DNA of 12,278 bases from Deltaproteobacteria bacterium (GCA_016875155.1 VGSD01000033.1:1-12278), one strand, 5' to 3'. Numbered from the stretch's first letter, positions 1 to 7,707 are shown. Translations and numbers: made by a program. Notes: a model not told the origin generated them from the sequence alone.

Positions 1-1
1 A

Positions 2-619
2 AAGGCGGCTAATCTCATAGAGCGACATAAAAAAAACGGTAGGCTGCTGGATATAGGTGCCGGTTATGGGTTCTTTCTCTCGGATATGAAAGAAAGAGGA
101 TGGGAGGTTGCGGGTGTTGAAATCTCTCAAAAGGCGATTGATTATGCAAGAAGTATCTTGGGACTCACTGTGTATGAGGGACCACTGGAGAAAATAGGTT
201 TCCCTCAAAACGATTTCGATGTGGTGAGCGGTTTTTATGTGATTGAACATCTTCTTGGTCCCATGGCCTTTTTAAAGGAGAGTTACAGAATTCTTAAACC
301 CGGAGGACTTCTCCTGTTGAGATATCCTCATACCACGCCGATTAAGAACCTCCTCCGTTTCTTAGGCATCAAGAATCGCCTCTATGACCTGCCTGCTCAT
401 CTTTCCGACTTCTCACCTGAAATGATTGAGCGGTGTATGGAAAGGGCAGGATTTAAGGGATGCCGGCACTTCATCGGCGGACATACGCTCCCAAAGGAGC
501 AGGGAAAGAAAATCGCTTCGGCTATTTTTGGGAATCTCTCTGAAGCCTTTTTCCATCTCAGCGGCCAAAAATTTCTCTTTCCTGGAGTGAGTAAAACCGT
601 GTTAGGATTTAAGGGGTAA
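2..619 (+). CDS. Class I SAM-dependent methyltransferase, 5' end missing
   Basis: This is the last 205 codons of a methyltransferase whose start lies before the window; the frame is open from base 2. The internal ATG at base 86 falls after motif I, so it is not the true start. Fragment residues 15-23 read LLDIGAGYG, the glycine-rich SAM-binding motif I, followed by an acidic motif II region (VAGVEIS). Further on are FDVVSGFYVIEH and a post-motif YRILKPGGLLLLRYP segment, all typical of the Methyltransf_23/11 group. The enzyme should be a cytosolic SAM-dependent methyl transferase; the substrate cannot be read from the sequence. Its stop is 6 nt before the LolA-like gene, so it is probably in the same operon and may decorate the product of the condensing enzymes downstream. 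A role in surface glycan synthesis is an alternative. Confidence 0.88.
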   Translation, partial: KAANLIERHKKNGRLLDIGAGYGFFLSDMKERGWEVAGVEISQKAIDYARSILGLTVYEGPLEKIGFPQNDFDVVSGFYVIEHLLGPMAFLKESYRILKPGGLLLLRYPHTTPIKNLLRFLGIKNRLYDLPAHLSDFSPEMIERCMERAGFKGCRHFIGGHTLPKEQGKKIASAIFGNLSEAFFHLSGQKFLFPGVSKTVLGFKG

Positions 620-625
620 TTCTTT

Positions 626-1432
626 ATGACAGAATTCATCTACGGGAAGAGTGCCATGAGTAAATTGACCAAAAGAATCATTATAAAATCCCCCTTAATC
701 CCCCTTTGCCAAAGGGGGAAACTCCCTATCTCCTCCCTTTGGCAAAGGGAGGTCGGGAGGGATTTTAAAAAGATTTTCAAACAACCAAAGTGCACTTTTT
801 TTTTAATTTTCATCTTTTCACTTTTCCTGCCCTTCCATACCATTGAAGCACAGACCCTGAGCGTGGATGAGGTTGTAAAACGAATAAGAGAATCCCGTGA
901 AAAGACGAAAGACTTTTCCGCGGACCTCCTACAGGAGAAAAAGATATCGTTGCTCAAAGAGAAGGTGGTCTCAAAAGGAAGAATTCGATTTAAAAAACCG
1001 GACAGGATCTCGATTGAATTCTTTCATCCTGAAACAAGCCAGATGGTTTACGATGGCAAAACCTTCCTTCTCTACTTCAAGGAAGAGAAGATGGCAGAAC
1101 GCTACCATGTTCAGGGAAACCTCATGGTTGAAAAATACCTGCTCCTCTTTAAAGATCCTTTTCAGGAGAAACTTGCCAATTGGAGGATCCTGGAGGACAG
1201 GGAGTCCTTTCTAATAATTGAAATATTGCCCAAAGTGAAGGATCCGCCTTTTGCTAAGACGAAGATGTGGTTTTTAAAGAAGGATTGGACCCTTACAGGA
1301 ATGGAGATGGTTGAAAAGAATGGAGATACAACAATCCTCCAATATTCCAATATGAGGGTGAATACCGGGCTTTCGGATTCTGACTTTGAGATTCGACTTC
1401 CGAAGGATGTAAAGGTCACAGAGGTTAAATGA
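626..1432 (+). CDS. LolA-like outer-membrane lipoprotein carrier family protein
   Basis: A 268-residue exported protein. A hydrophobic signal segment lies at about residues 57-70, with probable cleavage after Ala75 (IEAQ), leaving about 193 mature residues, the usual LolA size. The mature part has LolA-like features: a Ser-Ala-Asp-Leu strand (DFSADLLQEKK), a GRIRFKKPDRISIEF strand pair and a YDGKTFLLY strand. LolA-fold proteins carry lipidated cargo across the periplasm. LolA-like proteins inside aryl-polyene-type clusters are thought to serve the cluster product rather than general lipoproteins. Residues of about 20-50, ahead of the signal segment, are encoded by an inserted palindromic repeat, which makes an unusually long n-region. 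Start is uncertain: ATG 626 has AAGGGG 9 nt upstream, ATG 656 has GGAAGAG close by. The stop overlaps the next start (1429-1432), suggesting translational coupling. Confidence 0.82.
   Translation: MTEFIYGKSAMSKLTKRIIIKSPLIPLCQRGKLPISSLWQREVGRDFKKIFKQPKCTFFLIFIFSLFLPFHTIEAQTLSVDEVVKRIRESREKTKDFSADLLQEKKISLLKEKVVSKGRIRFKKPDRISIEFFHPETSQMVYDGKTFLLYFKEEKMAERYHVQGNLMVEKYLLLFKDPFQEKLANWRILEDRESFLIIEILPKVKDPPFAKTKMWFLKKDWTLTGMEMVEKNGDTTILQYSNMRVNTGLSDSDFEIRLPKDVKVTEVK
681..770. repeat. Nested palindromic repeat inside a coding region
   Basis: Two 33-nt arms (681-713 and 738-770) pair at about 26 of 33 positions to form one long imperfect inverted repeat. Each arm also carries a perfect small hairpin: CCCCCTTT, loop GCC, AAAGGGGG (700-718), and CCTCCCTTT, loop GGC, AAAGGGAGG (732-752). 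The element looks like a mobile intergenic palindrome. Here it lies in frame within the LolA-like gene, upstream of the signal peptide, and is translated without a stop codon. Confidence 0.85.
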
Positions 1433-2685
1433 GAAAGAGGGTTGTCATTACAGGTCTGGGTATCGTGAGCGCTGTAGGGAACAGCGTTCCTAAATTCTGG
1501 GAATCCCTCGTCGAGGGAAAAGATGGGTCCAAGGAGATTACTGCCTTTGATGCTTCACCCTATCGGACAAAGAAGGCGGCTGAAGTTTCGGGATTGGATC
1601 CTCAGGCTCATTTCACCGGAAAAGAACTTCGCAGGCTTTCGAGGTGTGACCAATTTGGACTCGTTGCTTTCAGAGAGGCATGGAAATCTGCCCGGCTTGA
1701 TCAAGACCCGATTGACAAAGAGAGAGCCGGGATCATCTTAGGGGCAGGATCAGGCGGGATCCTCTCAGTTGAAAAGTATTTCAGGGATTTCTATCAAGGG
1801 AAAGGAAGGCCTTCTCCTTCTCTCCTCATCTCTTACTCTCTTGCCACCACCACTGACCTCATCGCCATTGAATCAGGGTTGAAAGGTCCGCGTTCAACAA
1901 CTGCAACGGTCTGCTCTTCAAGCTCTGCTTCGATCGGAGTGGCTTACGATATGATTCAGATGGGATTAGCCGATGTCATGATCAGTGGCGGAAGCGATTC
2001 TCTCTGTGAGGTTTCCTTCAGCGGTTTTAGCAGTTTGAAGTTGGTTGACCCTGAAAGTTGTAAACCCTTCGACAAGAGGAGACAAGGGTTGACCATCGGT
2101 GAAGGAGCAGGCATTCTCATCCTCGAAGAAATGGAGCATGCCCTAAAAAGAGGTGCTCAAGTCCTTGCGGAATTTCTCGGTTATGGCATCTGTGCCGATG
2201 CCTATCATCTCACAGCACCTGAACCCAATGGGGAAGGCGTGGAAAGGGTGATCAGGATCGGATTATCTCATGCCGGAGTTACCCCGGAAGAGGTTGATAC
2301 AATCAATGCCCATGGCACCGCGACCCCGTTTAATGACATTGCTGAGACCAGAGGCATCAAAAGGGTATTCGGAGAGAGGGCAAAGGAGATTCCCATTAGC
2401 GGAATCAAGTCAATGGTGGGACACTGTCTTGGATCCGCAGGGGGCATCGAGGCTATTGCAACCGTTCTTACGATCAAGAACGGAATCATCCCTCCCACGA
2501 TTCACTATGAAGTGCCCGATCCCCATTGCGACCTCAACTATACACCAAATCATTCGATCAAAAAGGATGTTCGAGTCGCTATTTCAAACTCTTTTGCCTT
2601 CGGTGGTAATAATGTGTGTCTGGTGTTTGGGAAAATTGAAAAAGAGGATTCCAGGGGTCTAGGGTTCAAGGGGTCAAGGAAATGA
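1429..2685 (+). CDS. Beta-ketoacyl-ACP synthase II-like enzyme (KS-alpha)
   Basis: A 418-residue thiolase-fold condensing enzyme of the FabF/KAS II type. It performs decarboxylative Claisen condensation of an acyl thioester with malonyl-ACP in the cytosol. The catalytic set is complete: nucleophile Cys162 in TVCSSSSAS, His295 in NAHGTATP, and His332 in MVGHCLGSAGG with Lys327 just before it. The C-terminal NSFAFGGNN glycine loop is present. The start at 1429 overlaps the LolA-like stop as ATGA, with GAGG 4 nt upstream. Pairing with an inactive KS just downstream suggests a type II PKS/polyene KS-alpha rather than housekeeping FabF, so no symbol is assigned. The last 15 or so residues run into a repeat element and look like an added tail beyond the usual KS end at about residue 402. 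Confidence 0.93.
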   Translation: MRKRVVITGLGIVSAVGNSVPKFWESLVEGKDGSKEITAFDASPYRTKKAAEVSGLDPQAHFTGKELRRLSRCDQFGLVAFREAWKSARLDQDPIDKERAGIILGAGSGGILSVEKYFRDFYQGKGRPSPSLLISYSLATTTDLIAIESGLKGPRSTTATVCSSSSASIGVAYDMIQMGLADVMISGGSDSLCEVSFSGFSSLKLVDPESCKPFDKRRQGLTIGEGAGILILEEMEHALKRGAQVLAEFLGYGICADAYHLTAPEPNGEGVERVIRIGLSHAGVTPEEVDTINAHGTATPFNDIAETRGIKRVFGERAKEIPISGIKSMVGHCLGSAGGIEAIATVLTIKNGIIPPTIHYEVPDPHCDLNYTPNHSIKKDVRVAISNSFAFGGNNVCLVFGKIEKEDSRGLGFKGSRK

Positions 2686-2721
2686 TACTCGAACCCATGA
2701 ACCCTCGAATCCTTGAACCCT
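2661..2721. repeat. Inverted repeat across the KS-alpha stop codon
   Basis: AGGGTTCAAGG (2661-2671) and CCTTGAACCCT (2711-2721) form a perfect 11-bp inverted repeat; 16 of 19 positions match if the arms are extended inward. The interior carries further degenerate GAACCC/ATGAACCC units, the look of a dispersed repeat family. The element encodes the final codons of KS-alpha, includes its stop, and fills nearly all of the 46-nt gap to KS-beta. It could also form a weak hairpin in the mRNA. Confidence 0.7.
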
Positions 2722-2731
2722 GATTAAGATT

Positions 2732-3952
2732 ATGAACCATCGCATCGTCATCACGGGCCTCGGAATCATCTCTCCCATTGGAGTCGGGAGAGAGGAGTTC
2801 TGGAAGAACTGCCTTCTGGGAATTTCAGGAATCAAACCGATTCAAAGGTTTGATGTAGGTTCTTCCCGTTCAAAATTAGGGGCTCAACTTCCTGAGATCG
2901 ATTTTAAGACCTTCATCAAACCTGCCAATCTCAGAAGGATGGACCGGATTGGAAAGGTGATGGTCTCAGGCGTAAAGATGGCCCTTGATGATTCAGGTCT
3001 CGATTTAAATAAGGAAGATCCCCATCGAATGGGGATTTCGATCGGGACCGGACTTGGAAGTTCGGATACGGTAGACCAGTTCTTCCGTGGACTCTTAAAG
3101 GATGGTCCTGTGGGAGCGCAACCTTTACTCTTTCAGACCGCTGTGCCCAATGCAATCACCAGTCATTGCGCTATTGAATACGGAATCAAAGGGGTCAATA
3201 TCACTTTTTCCCATAAAGAGACCTCTGCAGAGATGGCAATAGCCTATGCCTGCCATCTATTAAGAGAGGGGAGAGCAGATGTTATTTTTGCGGGTGGAGG
3301 CGACGAACTGAGCGAACCTCTCTATCATGTCTATTCGATACTGGGTGGTTTATCCCCGGGCAAGGGAAAGGGAGTCGAGGGGATGAGACCTTTTGATCGG
3401 GATCGGAATGGGATGGTTCTGGGTGAGGGAAGTGGGATTCTTGTTTTAGAGAGGTTGGAGCATGCAGAGGAGAGGGGAGCAAAAATCTATGCAGAGGTCG
3501 CCGGAATAGGCCTTTCAGGAAGCACGGATGGTGTTCTCCGGTATGACCAGAAGGGTAATTCTATTGCAAAGGCAATGTCTCAGGCCACAACAGATCCCTC
3601 TATGGTTGATTACATCTCTGCAGCAGCAAATTCAACTCTTGATCTGGATCGGGCAGAAACCTCGGCCATTAAGCAGGTCTTTGGAGAAAGGGCAAAAGAA
3701 ATTTCCGTGAACGCTCTTAAATCGATACTTGGAGAGTTTGATGGCTCAGGAGGGATGAGGGCGTGCAGCGTTGCTTTAAGCCTCTTTCAAGGAATCATTC
3801 CTCCAACGATTGGGACTGAACATCTCGATCCTAATTGCGATTTGAATGTCGTCCTGGGTCAGTCAAAAGCAAGAGAGATGCGATCGGCTTTACTTAATAG
3901 TTGTTCAAATGGTGGTTCAAATATTTCGATTTGGTTTAAGCGTTACTCCTAA
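2732..3952 (+). CDS. Inactive ketosynthase, chain-length-factor-like (KS-beta)
   Basis: A 406-residue FabF homologue that aligns with its upstream neighbour but lacks the catalytic triad. By counting from a shared glycine, the nucleophile Cys is Glu163 (SHKETS), the first His is Ala298 (SAAANST) and the second His is Glu335 (ILGEFDG). Lys330 and the structural glycines (GEGSGILVLE, SNGGSN) remain. In type II PKS and aryl-polyene systems such a partner forms a heterodimer with the active KS and sets chain length; there the Cys is often Gln. Glu here is a related but unusual choice. The start ATG 2732 has no clear Shine-Dalgarno sequence, perhaps because the repeat upstream replaced it; coupling to KS-alpha translation is also disrupted. 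The gene ends 17 nt from the convergent gene at 3970. Confidence 0.9.
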   Translation: MNHRIVITGLGIISPIGVGREEFWKNCLLGISGIKPIQRFDVGSSRSKLGAQLPEIDFKTFIKPANLRRMDRIGKVMVSGVKMALDDSGLDLNKEDPHRMGISIGTGLGSSDTVDQFFRGLLKDGPVGAQPLLFQTAVPNAITSHCAIEYGIKGVNITFSHKETSAEMAIAYACHLLREGRADVIFAGGGDELSEPLYHVYSILGGLSPGKGKGVEGMRPFDRDRNGMVLGEGSGILVLERLEHAEERGAKIYAEVAGIGLSGSTDGVLRYDQKGNSIAKAMSQATTDPSMVDYISAAANSTLDLDRAETSAIKQVFGERAKEISVNALKSILGEFDGSGGMRACSVALSLFQGIIPPTIGTEHLDPNCDLNVVLGQSKAREMRSALLNSCSNGGSNISIWFKRYS

Positions 3953-3969
3953 TACAAATCTATTACCTA

Positions 3970-6243
3970 TTATGGTTTCCTGTCTTTTCCTGGAGGAGGC
4001 GTCTCACGACCTGGTCCTCCATTCTGCGGTTTGACTCCCTCTTGTCTATCTGATTCTCTTCCTGAAGATTTGTTCTCCCGCGGTCTTTCAACATGTGGTT
4101 CAGGCCTCTGCTCTACTCTCGGAGGAGGTGCTACCCGGCCTTGACTTGTATCCGGAGGTCTGACGCTCTGGCTCGGAGGAGAGGTTTGACTCGGTCGATC
4201 AATCTCCCTTGCCGGAGGTTTCGTCTCCTGCGGCCTTTCCACACGTGGCTCAGGTCTTTGCTCTATTCTTGGAGGAGGTGTCGGTCGGCTTTGACTTGCA
4301 TCCGGAGGTCTGATGCTCTGACTTGGAGAAGGATGGGGTTGCTTTGATTTATCAATCTCTCTTACAGGAGGTTTCGTTTCCTGTGGTTTTTCCACTGCCC
4401 GCTCAGGCTTCACTTCTTTCTGAATGACACGCTCTCCCCCTATGGGTTTCTGCTCAGGAGGTTTTTGAATCTCTTTTTCACGGACAGGACTGCTACTCCG
4501 ATCAGGAGTAGATCTTTCTCTGGATTTCTCCACTCCAGGTTCTTTGGGCTTTTGATCTTCAACCGGGCGCTGTATAGTTGGCTGTGTGGTTTTTTCTTTT
4601 GGTTTTTCAATTATTTTTTCTTGAGGTTTGACCACTGGCTGTTTTTCAGTTCTTTCAGGAGAAGGTTTTTGCACTTTCGATGGTTCCATCCCTTTTTCAG
4701 TCGGTTTCACCTCGGCAGGTTTCACAACCTTTTCCATGGGTTTCTGACTGGTTGGCTTTTCAACCTCTTTTACAGGAGTTTTAAATTCCTTTCCTTTATC
4801 CAACTCTTTTGTACTCGGTTTTTCTCCGATTCGATCCACCTTTTTTTCCACCGGGGGTGGTTCTTTGCTTTTTATCGTCGTCTCCTTGGGAGGGGATGCC
4901 GGTTTCAGAACCGGGGCTTCCCGCTCCCTTGTTAAGGGCCGACTCCCTTTTATCTCTCTCACATTGATTTCCCTAATCTTTTCAGAAGGTTTTTTTACCT
5001 GCGGAATTTCACGAACGACAGGCATCACCGTAGTCCTCTCAGGTGTGATATTGGGCCTTCCAATATGTATCTTTTCTCTAAGGAAGGGATTTTCTCTTTC
5101 CCTTACCTCCACATGCCTTCCATGGACAAACGTGTCGTGGTGTACAACTGTGACGGCGTTATGAACATGGACGTTGCGATAGACCACTTTTCCGACGTTG
5201 ATTGTCGCAATATTGGTATGGATGAGATTGACGCTGTAAGGCCCATAGTATCCGTAACCGTAGAAGATCTCTCTCGGCGCCAGAGGCACCCAGGAGATAT
5301 GGGTGGGTGTTCGAACCCAGCCTACGAATCCAGGTCCCCAGTAGACAGCCCCTCTCGATGGAGGAACCCAGCACCATCCGATAGAAGATACGAAAGCCCA
5401 TCTTCCATAATGATAGGGTACCCATCCCCAGGGCTCGTAAGAGATCCATACATAATCACCCCTGATCCATACCCATCTCCCCATCCGGTAAGGTGCCCAT
5501 CCAGCTGAAACAATTGCTGTAGGAGTCCAGACATAGCCATATCCTCTCACATAAACCCATCTCCCGTAATCCTCAAAGTCAGTGGCATAGGGATAAAGCT
5601 CTTCAGGGAGATATCGGGAAGGGGATCGACGGTCAACATAGATTCGATTTCGGTTTTGATTCCACCTTTCCCATTCATCAGGAGGGGCTAAGGGATTAAA
5701 CTCTGCGGGAAATCCTTCTCTGAGGGCAAGCGTCCTATTCTGATCCACCTTGATCCTTCCCTCGTTACTCTCTACATCAACAGAACCCTGATAGACAGAG
5801 ATGTCCGTATGGCGATCATTCAGAATGTCAATCCGAAAGATGGCTCGCTCGTAAGCACTCACAGAAGACAGTGGGGTATCAATCTGAAGCAGACTGCCTC
5901 TTACACCCTTGAGATTGGCATAAGCCCGGCCTTCTGAAAGATAGAACTGATAGGAATCCTTCTCGAGGGTGAGAACATCAAGAGCGGTTTTTTCATCAAG
6001 CCGTAGTACGGACCCATTCCTTAACTGGAGTTCGGTCCGGCTCCCCTCAGGCACCCAGATTCGATCTCCATCCTTCAAAGGCATATTGAGGGATGCGGGA
6101 ACCCAATCGCCGGTGTCCTCTGTATTGATCTGAACATCCCCTTCGATGAAACTGATGCGTAAATGTCCAAGGGTTGCCGGGTAGGATAATGTGGGAAGAA
6201 GGATGAATACCGCCATCAGCACTATCAATCTTAATATTTTCAT
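3970..6243 (-). CDS. Secreted FecR/DUF6600 protein with Pro/Lys/Glu-rich repeat tail
   Basis: A 757-residue exported protein. Residues 1-23 are a signal peptide (cleavage near YPA/TL). Residues of about 28-175 form a FecR-type beta domain (GDVQIN, GDRIWVPEGSRTELQL, GSVLRLDEKT, VYQGSVDVES). Residues of about 212-325 are extremely Trp/Tyr-rich with repeated GWxPYxxGRW units, the DUF6600 signature. A His-rich linker follows (about 342-376). From about residue 400 to the end the chain is Pro/Lys/Glu-rich and presumably disordered, ending with 51- and 50-residue copies of one unit (617-667, 668-717) plus a partial third. Family role is unknown; FecR domains are found in cell-surface and peptidoglycan-associated settings, and such tails often span the periplasm. 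AAAAGGAGG lies 6 nt before the ATG. It points against both neighbouring + strand blocks, so it is probably an independent unit. Confidence 0.9.
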   Translation of the reverse strand: MKILRLIVLMAVFILLPTLSYPATLGHLRISFIEGDVQINTEDTGDWVPASLNMPLKDGDRIWVPEGSRTELQLRNGSVLRLDEKTALDVLTLEKDSYQFYLSEGRAYANLKGVRGSLLQIDTPLSSVSAYERAIFRIDILNDRHTDISVYQGSVDVESNEGRIKVDQNRTLALREGFPAEFNPLAPPDEWERWNQNRNRIYVDRRSPSRYLPEELYPYATDFEDYGRWVYVRGYGYVWTPTAIVSAGWAPYRMGRWVWIRGDYVWISYEPWGWVPYHYGRWAFVSSIGWCWVPPSRGAVYWGPGFVGWVRTPTHISWVPLAPREIFYGYGYYGPYSVNLIHTNIATINVGKVVYRNVHVHNAVTVVHHDTFVHGRHVEVRERENPFLREKIHIGRPNITPERTTVMPVVREIPQVKKPSEKIREINVREIKGSRPLTREREAPVLKPASPPKETTIKSKEPPPVEKKVDRIGEKPSTKELDKGKEFKTPVKEVEKPTSQKPMEKVVKPAEVKPTEKGMEPSKVQKPSPERTEKQPVVKPQEKIIEKPKEKTTQPTIQRPVEDQKPKEPGVEKSRERSTPDRSSSPVREKEIQKPPEQKPIGGERVIQKEVKPERAVEKPQETKPPVREIDKSKQPHPSPSQSIRPPDASQSRPTPPPRIEQRPEPRVERPQETKPPAREIDRPSQTSPPSQSVRPPDTSQGRVAPPPRVEQRPEPHVERPRENKSSGRESDRQEGVKPQNGGPGRETPPPGKDRKP
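4045..4395 (-). repeat. Tandem coding repeat, period 150-153 bp
   Basis: The 3' end of the FecR/DUF6600 gene holds two full copies and a partial third of one unit: residues 617-667 (51 aa), 668-717 (50 aa) and 718-733 (about 16 aa). Shared words include VE(K/R)PQETKPP, REID, SQS(I/V)RPPD and EQRPEP. The copies differ by one codon and by several substitutions, so the duplication is not brand new. Confidence 0.8.
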
Positions 6244-6249
6244 GAGTAT

Positions 6250-6258
6250 CCTCCTTTT
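6250..6258 (-). promoter_or_regulatory. Strong ribosome binding site of the DUF6600 gene
   Basis: On the minus strand AAAAGGAGG stands 6 nt before the ATG at 6243. It is among the best Shine-Dalgarno matches in the window and fixes this start. Confidence 0.8.
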
Positions 6259-6274
6259 ATGTTAAGGCCTTTCT

Positions 6275-6280
6275 ATTATA
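6275..6280 (-). promoter_or_regulatory. Possible -10 box for the DUF6600 gene
   Basis: A perfect TATAAT on the minus strand lies about 30 nt upstream of the start codon, within an AT-rich stretch. No convincing TTGACA-like -35 is found 16-18 nt further up, so this is a tentative call. The rest of the 6244-6473 intergenic stretch shows no other structure I can support. Confidence 0.3.
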
Positions 6281-6473
6281 ATTTTAACCTTTTAATCCAT
6301 TAGACGAAAGGAATTAGTCTTTTATTCTATCAGGTTCGTAGGTGGGGGACAACTCTTTGAATTCAGGTTAGATTTTTCTTTATTAAAACCCAATCCATTC
6401 TTTAGGTTGACCTTCTTTATCACTCGATTTCAGCGAAGACTCTGCAATGAAAGGCGAGGAATGGCAGTGCAGA

Positions 6474-6959
6474 TCAATCTTCAGAAGTTCTTCCCTGCTT
6501 TGCGAGATACCCATCGATCAGTTTTCGTGCGATGCTTATTTTCCCAGGGATACGTGGCAGATTGTTAACGGTGAACCAACCCGCGTCTTCGATTTCCGAG
6601 TCATTCAAGGAGATCTCCCCGCCAGCATAAGTGGCTGTGAACCCTATCATGAGAGAATGGGGAAAAGGCCAAGGCTGACTTCCAAAGTATTTAATGTCTT
6701 TGATGTCCACACCTACCTCTTCCTTCACCTCACGAACCACAGCCTCCTCAAGCGATTCTCCTGGTTCAACAAAACCAGCAAGAACGCTATACATTCCTGG
6801 GAGGAAATGCCGGGATCTGGCTAAAAGGAATTCCTGATCTCGTTCGACAAGAACAATGATGGCTGGAGCGAGACGAGGGAAATGGAGAAGGCCACATTGG
6901 GGACATTCTTTGGCTCGTTCTGTTTTTTCATTCTCAATTGAACTCCGCATCGGCCACAA
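6474..6959 (-). pseudogene. nudC: 3' half of split NADH pyrophosphatase (NUDIX domain)
   Basis: C-terminal part of a NudC-type NAD(H) pyrophosphatase, which cleaves NADH/NAD+ (and NAD caps on RNA in known members) to NMN and AMP. It carries the second zinc-ribbon pair (ECPQC, residues 18-22), a full NUDIX box from Gly62 to Gly83 ([12 protein letters not shown] then REVKEEVG), and SQPWPFPHS at 94-102, the hallmark of the NADH-specific subfamily. The first 12 residues of this open frame are out-of-frame readthrough, not real protein. The true reading arrives from the upstream half by a one-base shift at the A6 run (6923-6928). On its own it lacks the N-terminal domain and half the zinc site, so it is probably not functional unless the break is a sequencing error or is bypassed. 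Confidence 0.85.
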
Positions 6960-7498
6960 AATTGGTGTGTCCGATCCCAGTCCACAATTTGAACTGCCCG
7001 AGCTGCAATCCAGAATAAGTCTTCGTCCAAACGGCCATAAACTTGGCGCAACCCTTCAAAAGTCATCCCGGCCGGGGGAGTCGTTCCCACTGCTGCTTCA
7101 CATGCATAACAATGATGATTATTTAACTTGCCGAGGTAGTTTTGCCTTATGACTCTTAGGTCCAACTCATTTAAGTCCATCAAGAAAGGGAGGATCATGG
7201 ATTCGGGTTTTTGATAAATAAGAAGTTTATTCTCCTGGAAGATGAACCACCAAGCAGGTTCAGATCGTTTTTTAGGGGGTATGATGCCAGAAATAAACTC
7301 TCTGCTCTCGTCCATCTTTAAACCATGTAAGCTTATTGTAGAACAATAAGACTTTTTCAGCCACTGACCCGCTTGTTCCTCAGAGGCCGTGTCATAATTG
7401 CCAACAAGGGGGGAGAGGTAGTCGGATTCCAAAGATTTAGAATGCGGGTCTTTTAGATTATAGCAAATGATCACATGTATAAAATCGTATGTTATCAT
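6821..7498 (-). pseudogene. nudC: 5' half of split NADH pyrophosphatase (N-terminal domain, half zinc ribbon)
   Basis: N-terminal part of the same NudC gene. It shows the N-terminal domain (PAWWFIFQENKLL) and the linker [17 protein letters not shown], and then the first zinc-ribbon pair FCGRC (Cys181, Cys184). After Met190-Lys191-Lys192 the frame is wrong and the last 33 residues are junk. Adding one A to the A6 run restores a continuous protein of 280 residues if translation begins at ATG 7315, close to the 257 of E. coli NudC. Met62 (7315) just before ESREFISGIIPP is a better start than 7498: the first 61 residues match nothing I know, and a TGCTATAAT extended -10-like sequence lies within them. 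Confidence 0.8.
6923..6928 (-). other. A6 run at the nudC frameshift point
   Basis: Six A residues on the coding (minus) strand sit between the two CxxC pairs of the zinc ribbon. Upstream the good frame reads ATG AAA AAA CAG; downstream it reads AAA ACA GAA CGA. One additional A reconciles the frames. This is the only place where both halves keep family-like sequence. Confidence 0.8.
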
Positions 7499-7707
7499 AC
7501 CGTTGGGACATCTAATGGCGAACAGTTAAAGGTTACCGCTCTAAATCTTTTCCACCCGACCGCCTCTTCCCCCTTTTGAATAAATCGGTTTTTTCATATT
7601 ACGACACAGTCTCTCAATAGAGAGGGTATCCTAATGAGTTTCGGTCACAGAAAAAGAGGTGTTTATATGTGGGGGTTGATGGTTCGACGTGATGCAAAAG
7701 GTTGTGT

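Noticed and set aside
86..88. ATG as start of the methyltransferase
   Set aside because: The SAM-binding motif I (LLDIGAGYG) lies upstream in the same open frame, so the true start is before the window.
700..752. The strong hairpins as rho-independent terminators
   Set aside because: No T-run follows either hairpin, and both lie inside the open LolA-like reading frame; they fit a nested palindromic repeat better.
4045..4395. CRISPR-like array
   Set aside because: The 150-bp repeats are contiguous, in frame and coding, with no unique spacers.
4465..4935. 156-codon plus-strand open frame rich in Phe, Arg and Leu
   Set aside because: It is the antisense of the Lys/Glu/Pro-rich tail of the DUF6600 protein; AAA/GAA codons read backwards give Phe-rich frames. 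No ribosome binding site or family resemblance.
5065..5508. 147-codon plus-strand open frame opposite the Trp/Tyr-rich domain
   Set aside because: Shadow of a strongly supported minus-strand domain with a clear DUF6600 pattern.
6447..6824. 125-codon plus-strand open frame
   Set aside because: Lies opposite the NUDIX domain, whose box and SQPWPFPxS motif are intact on the minus strand.
7702..7704. TTG as start of the FAD oxidoreductase
   Set aside because: It would add seven residues unlike the family and lies next to the likely -10 box; the Rossmann motif begins properly after ATG 7723.
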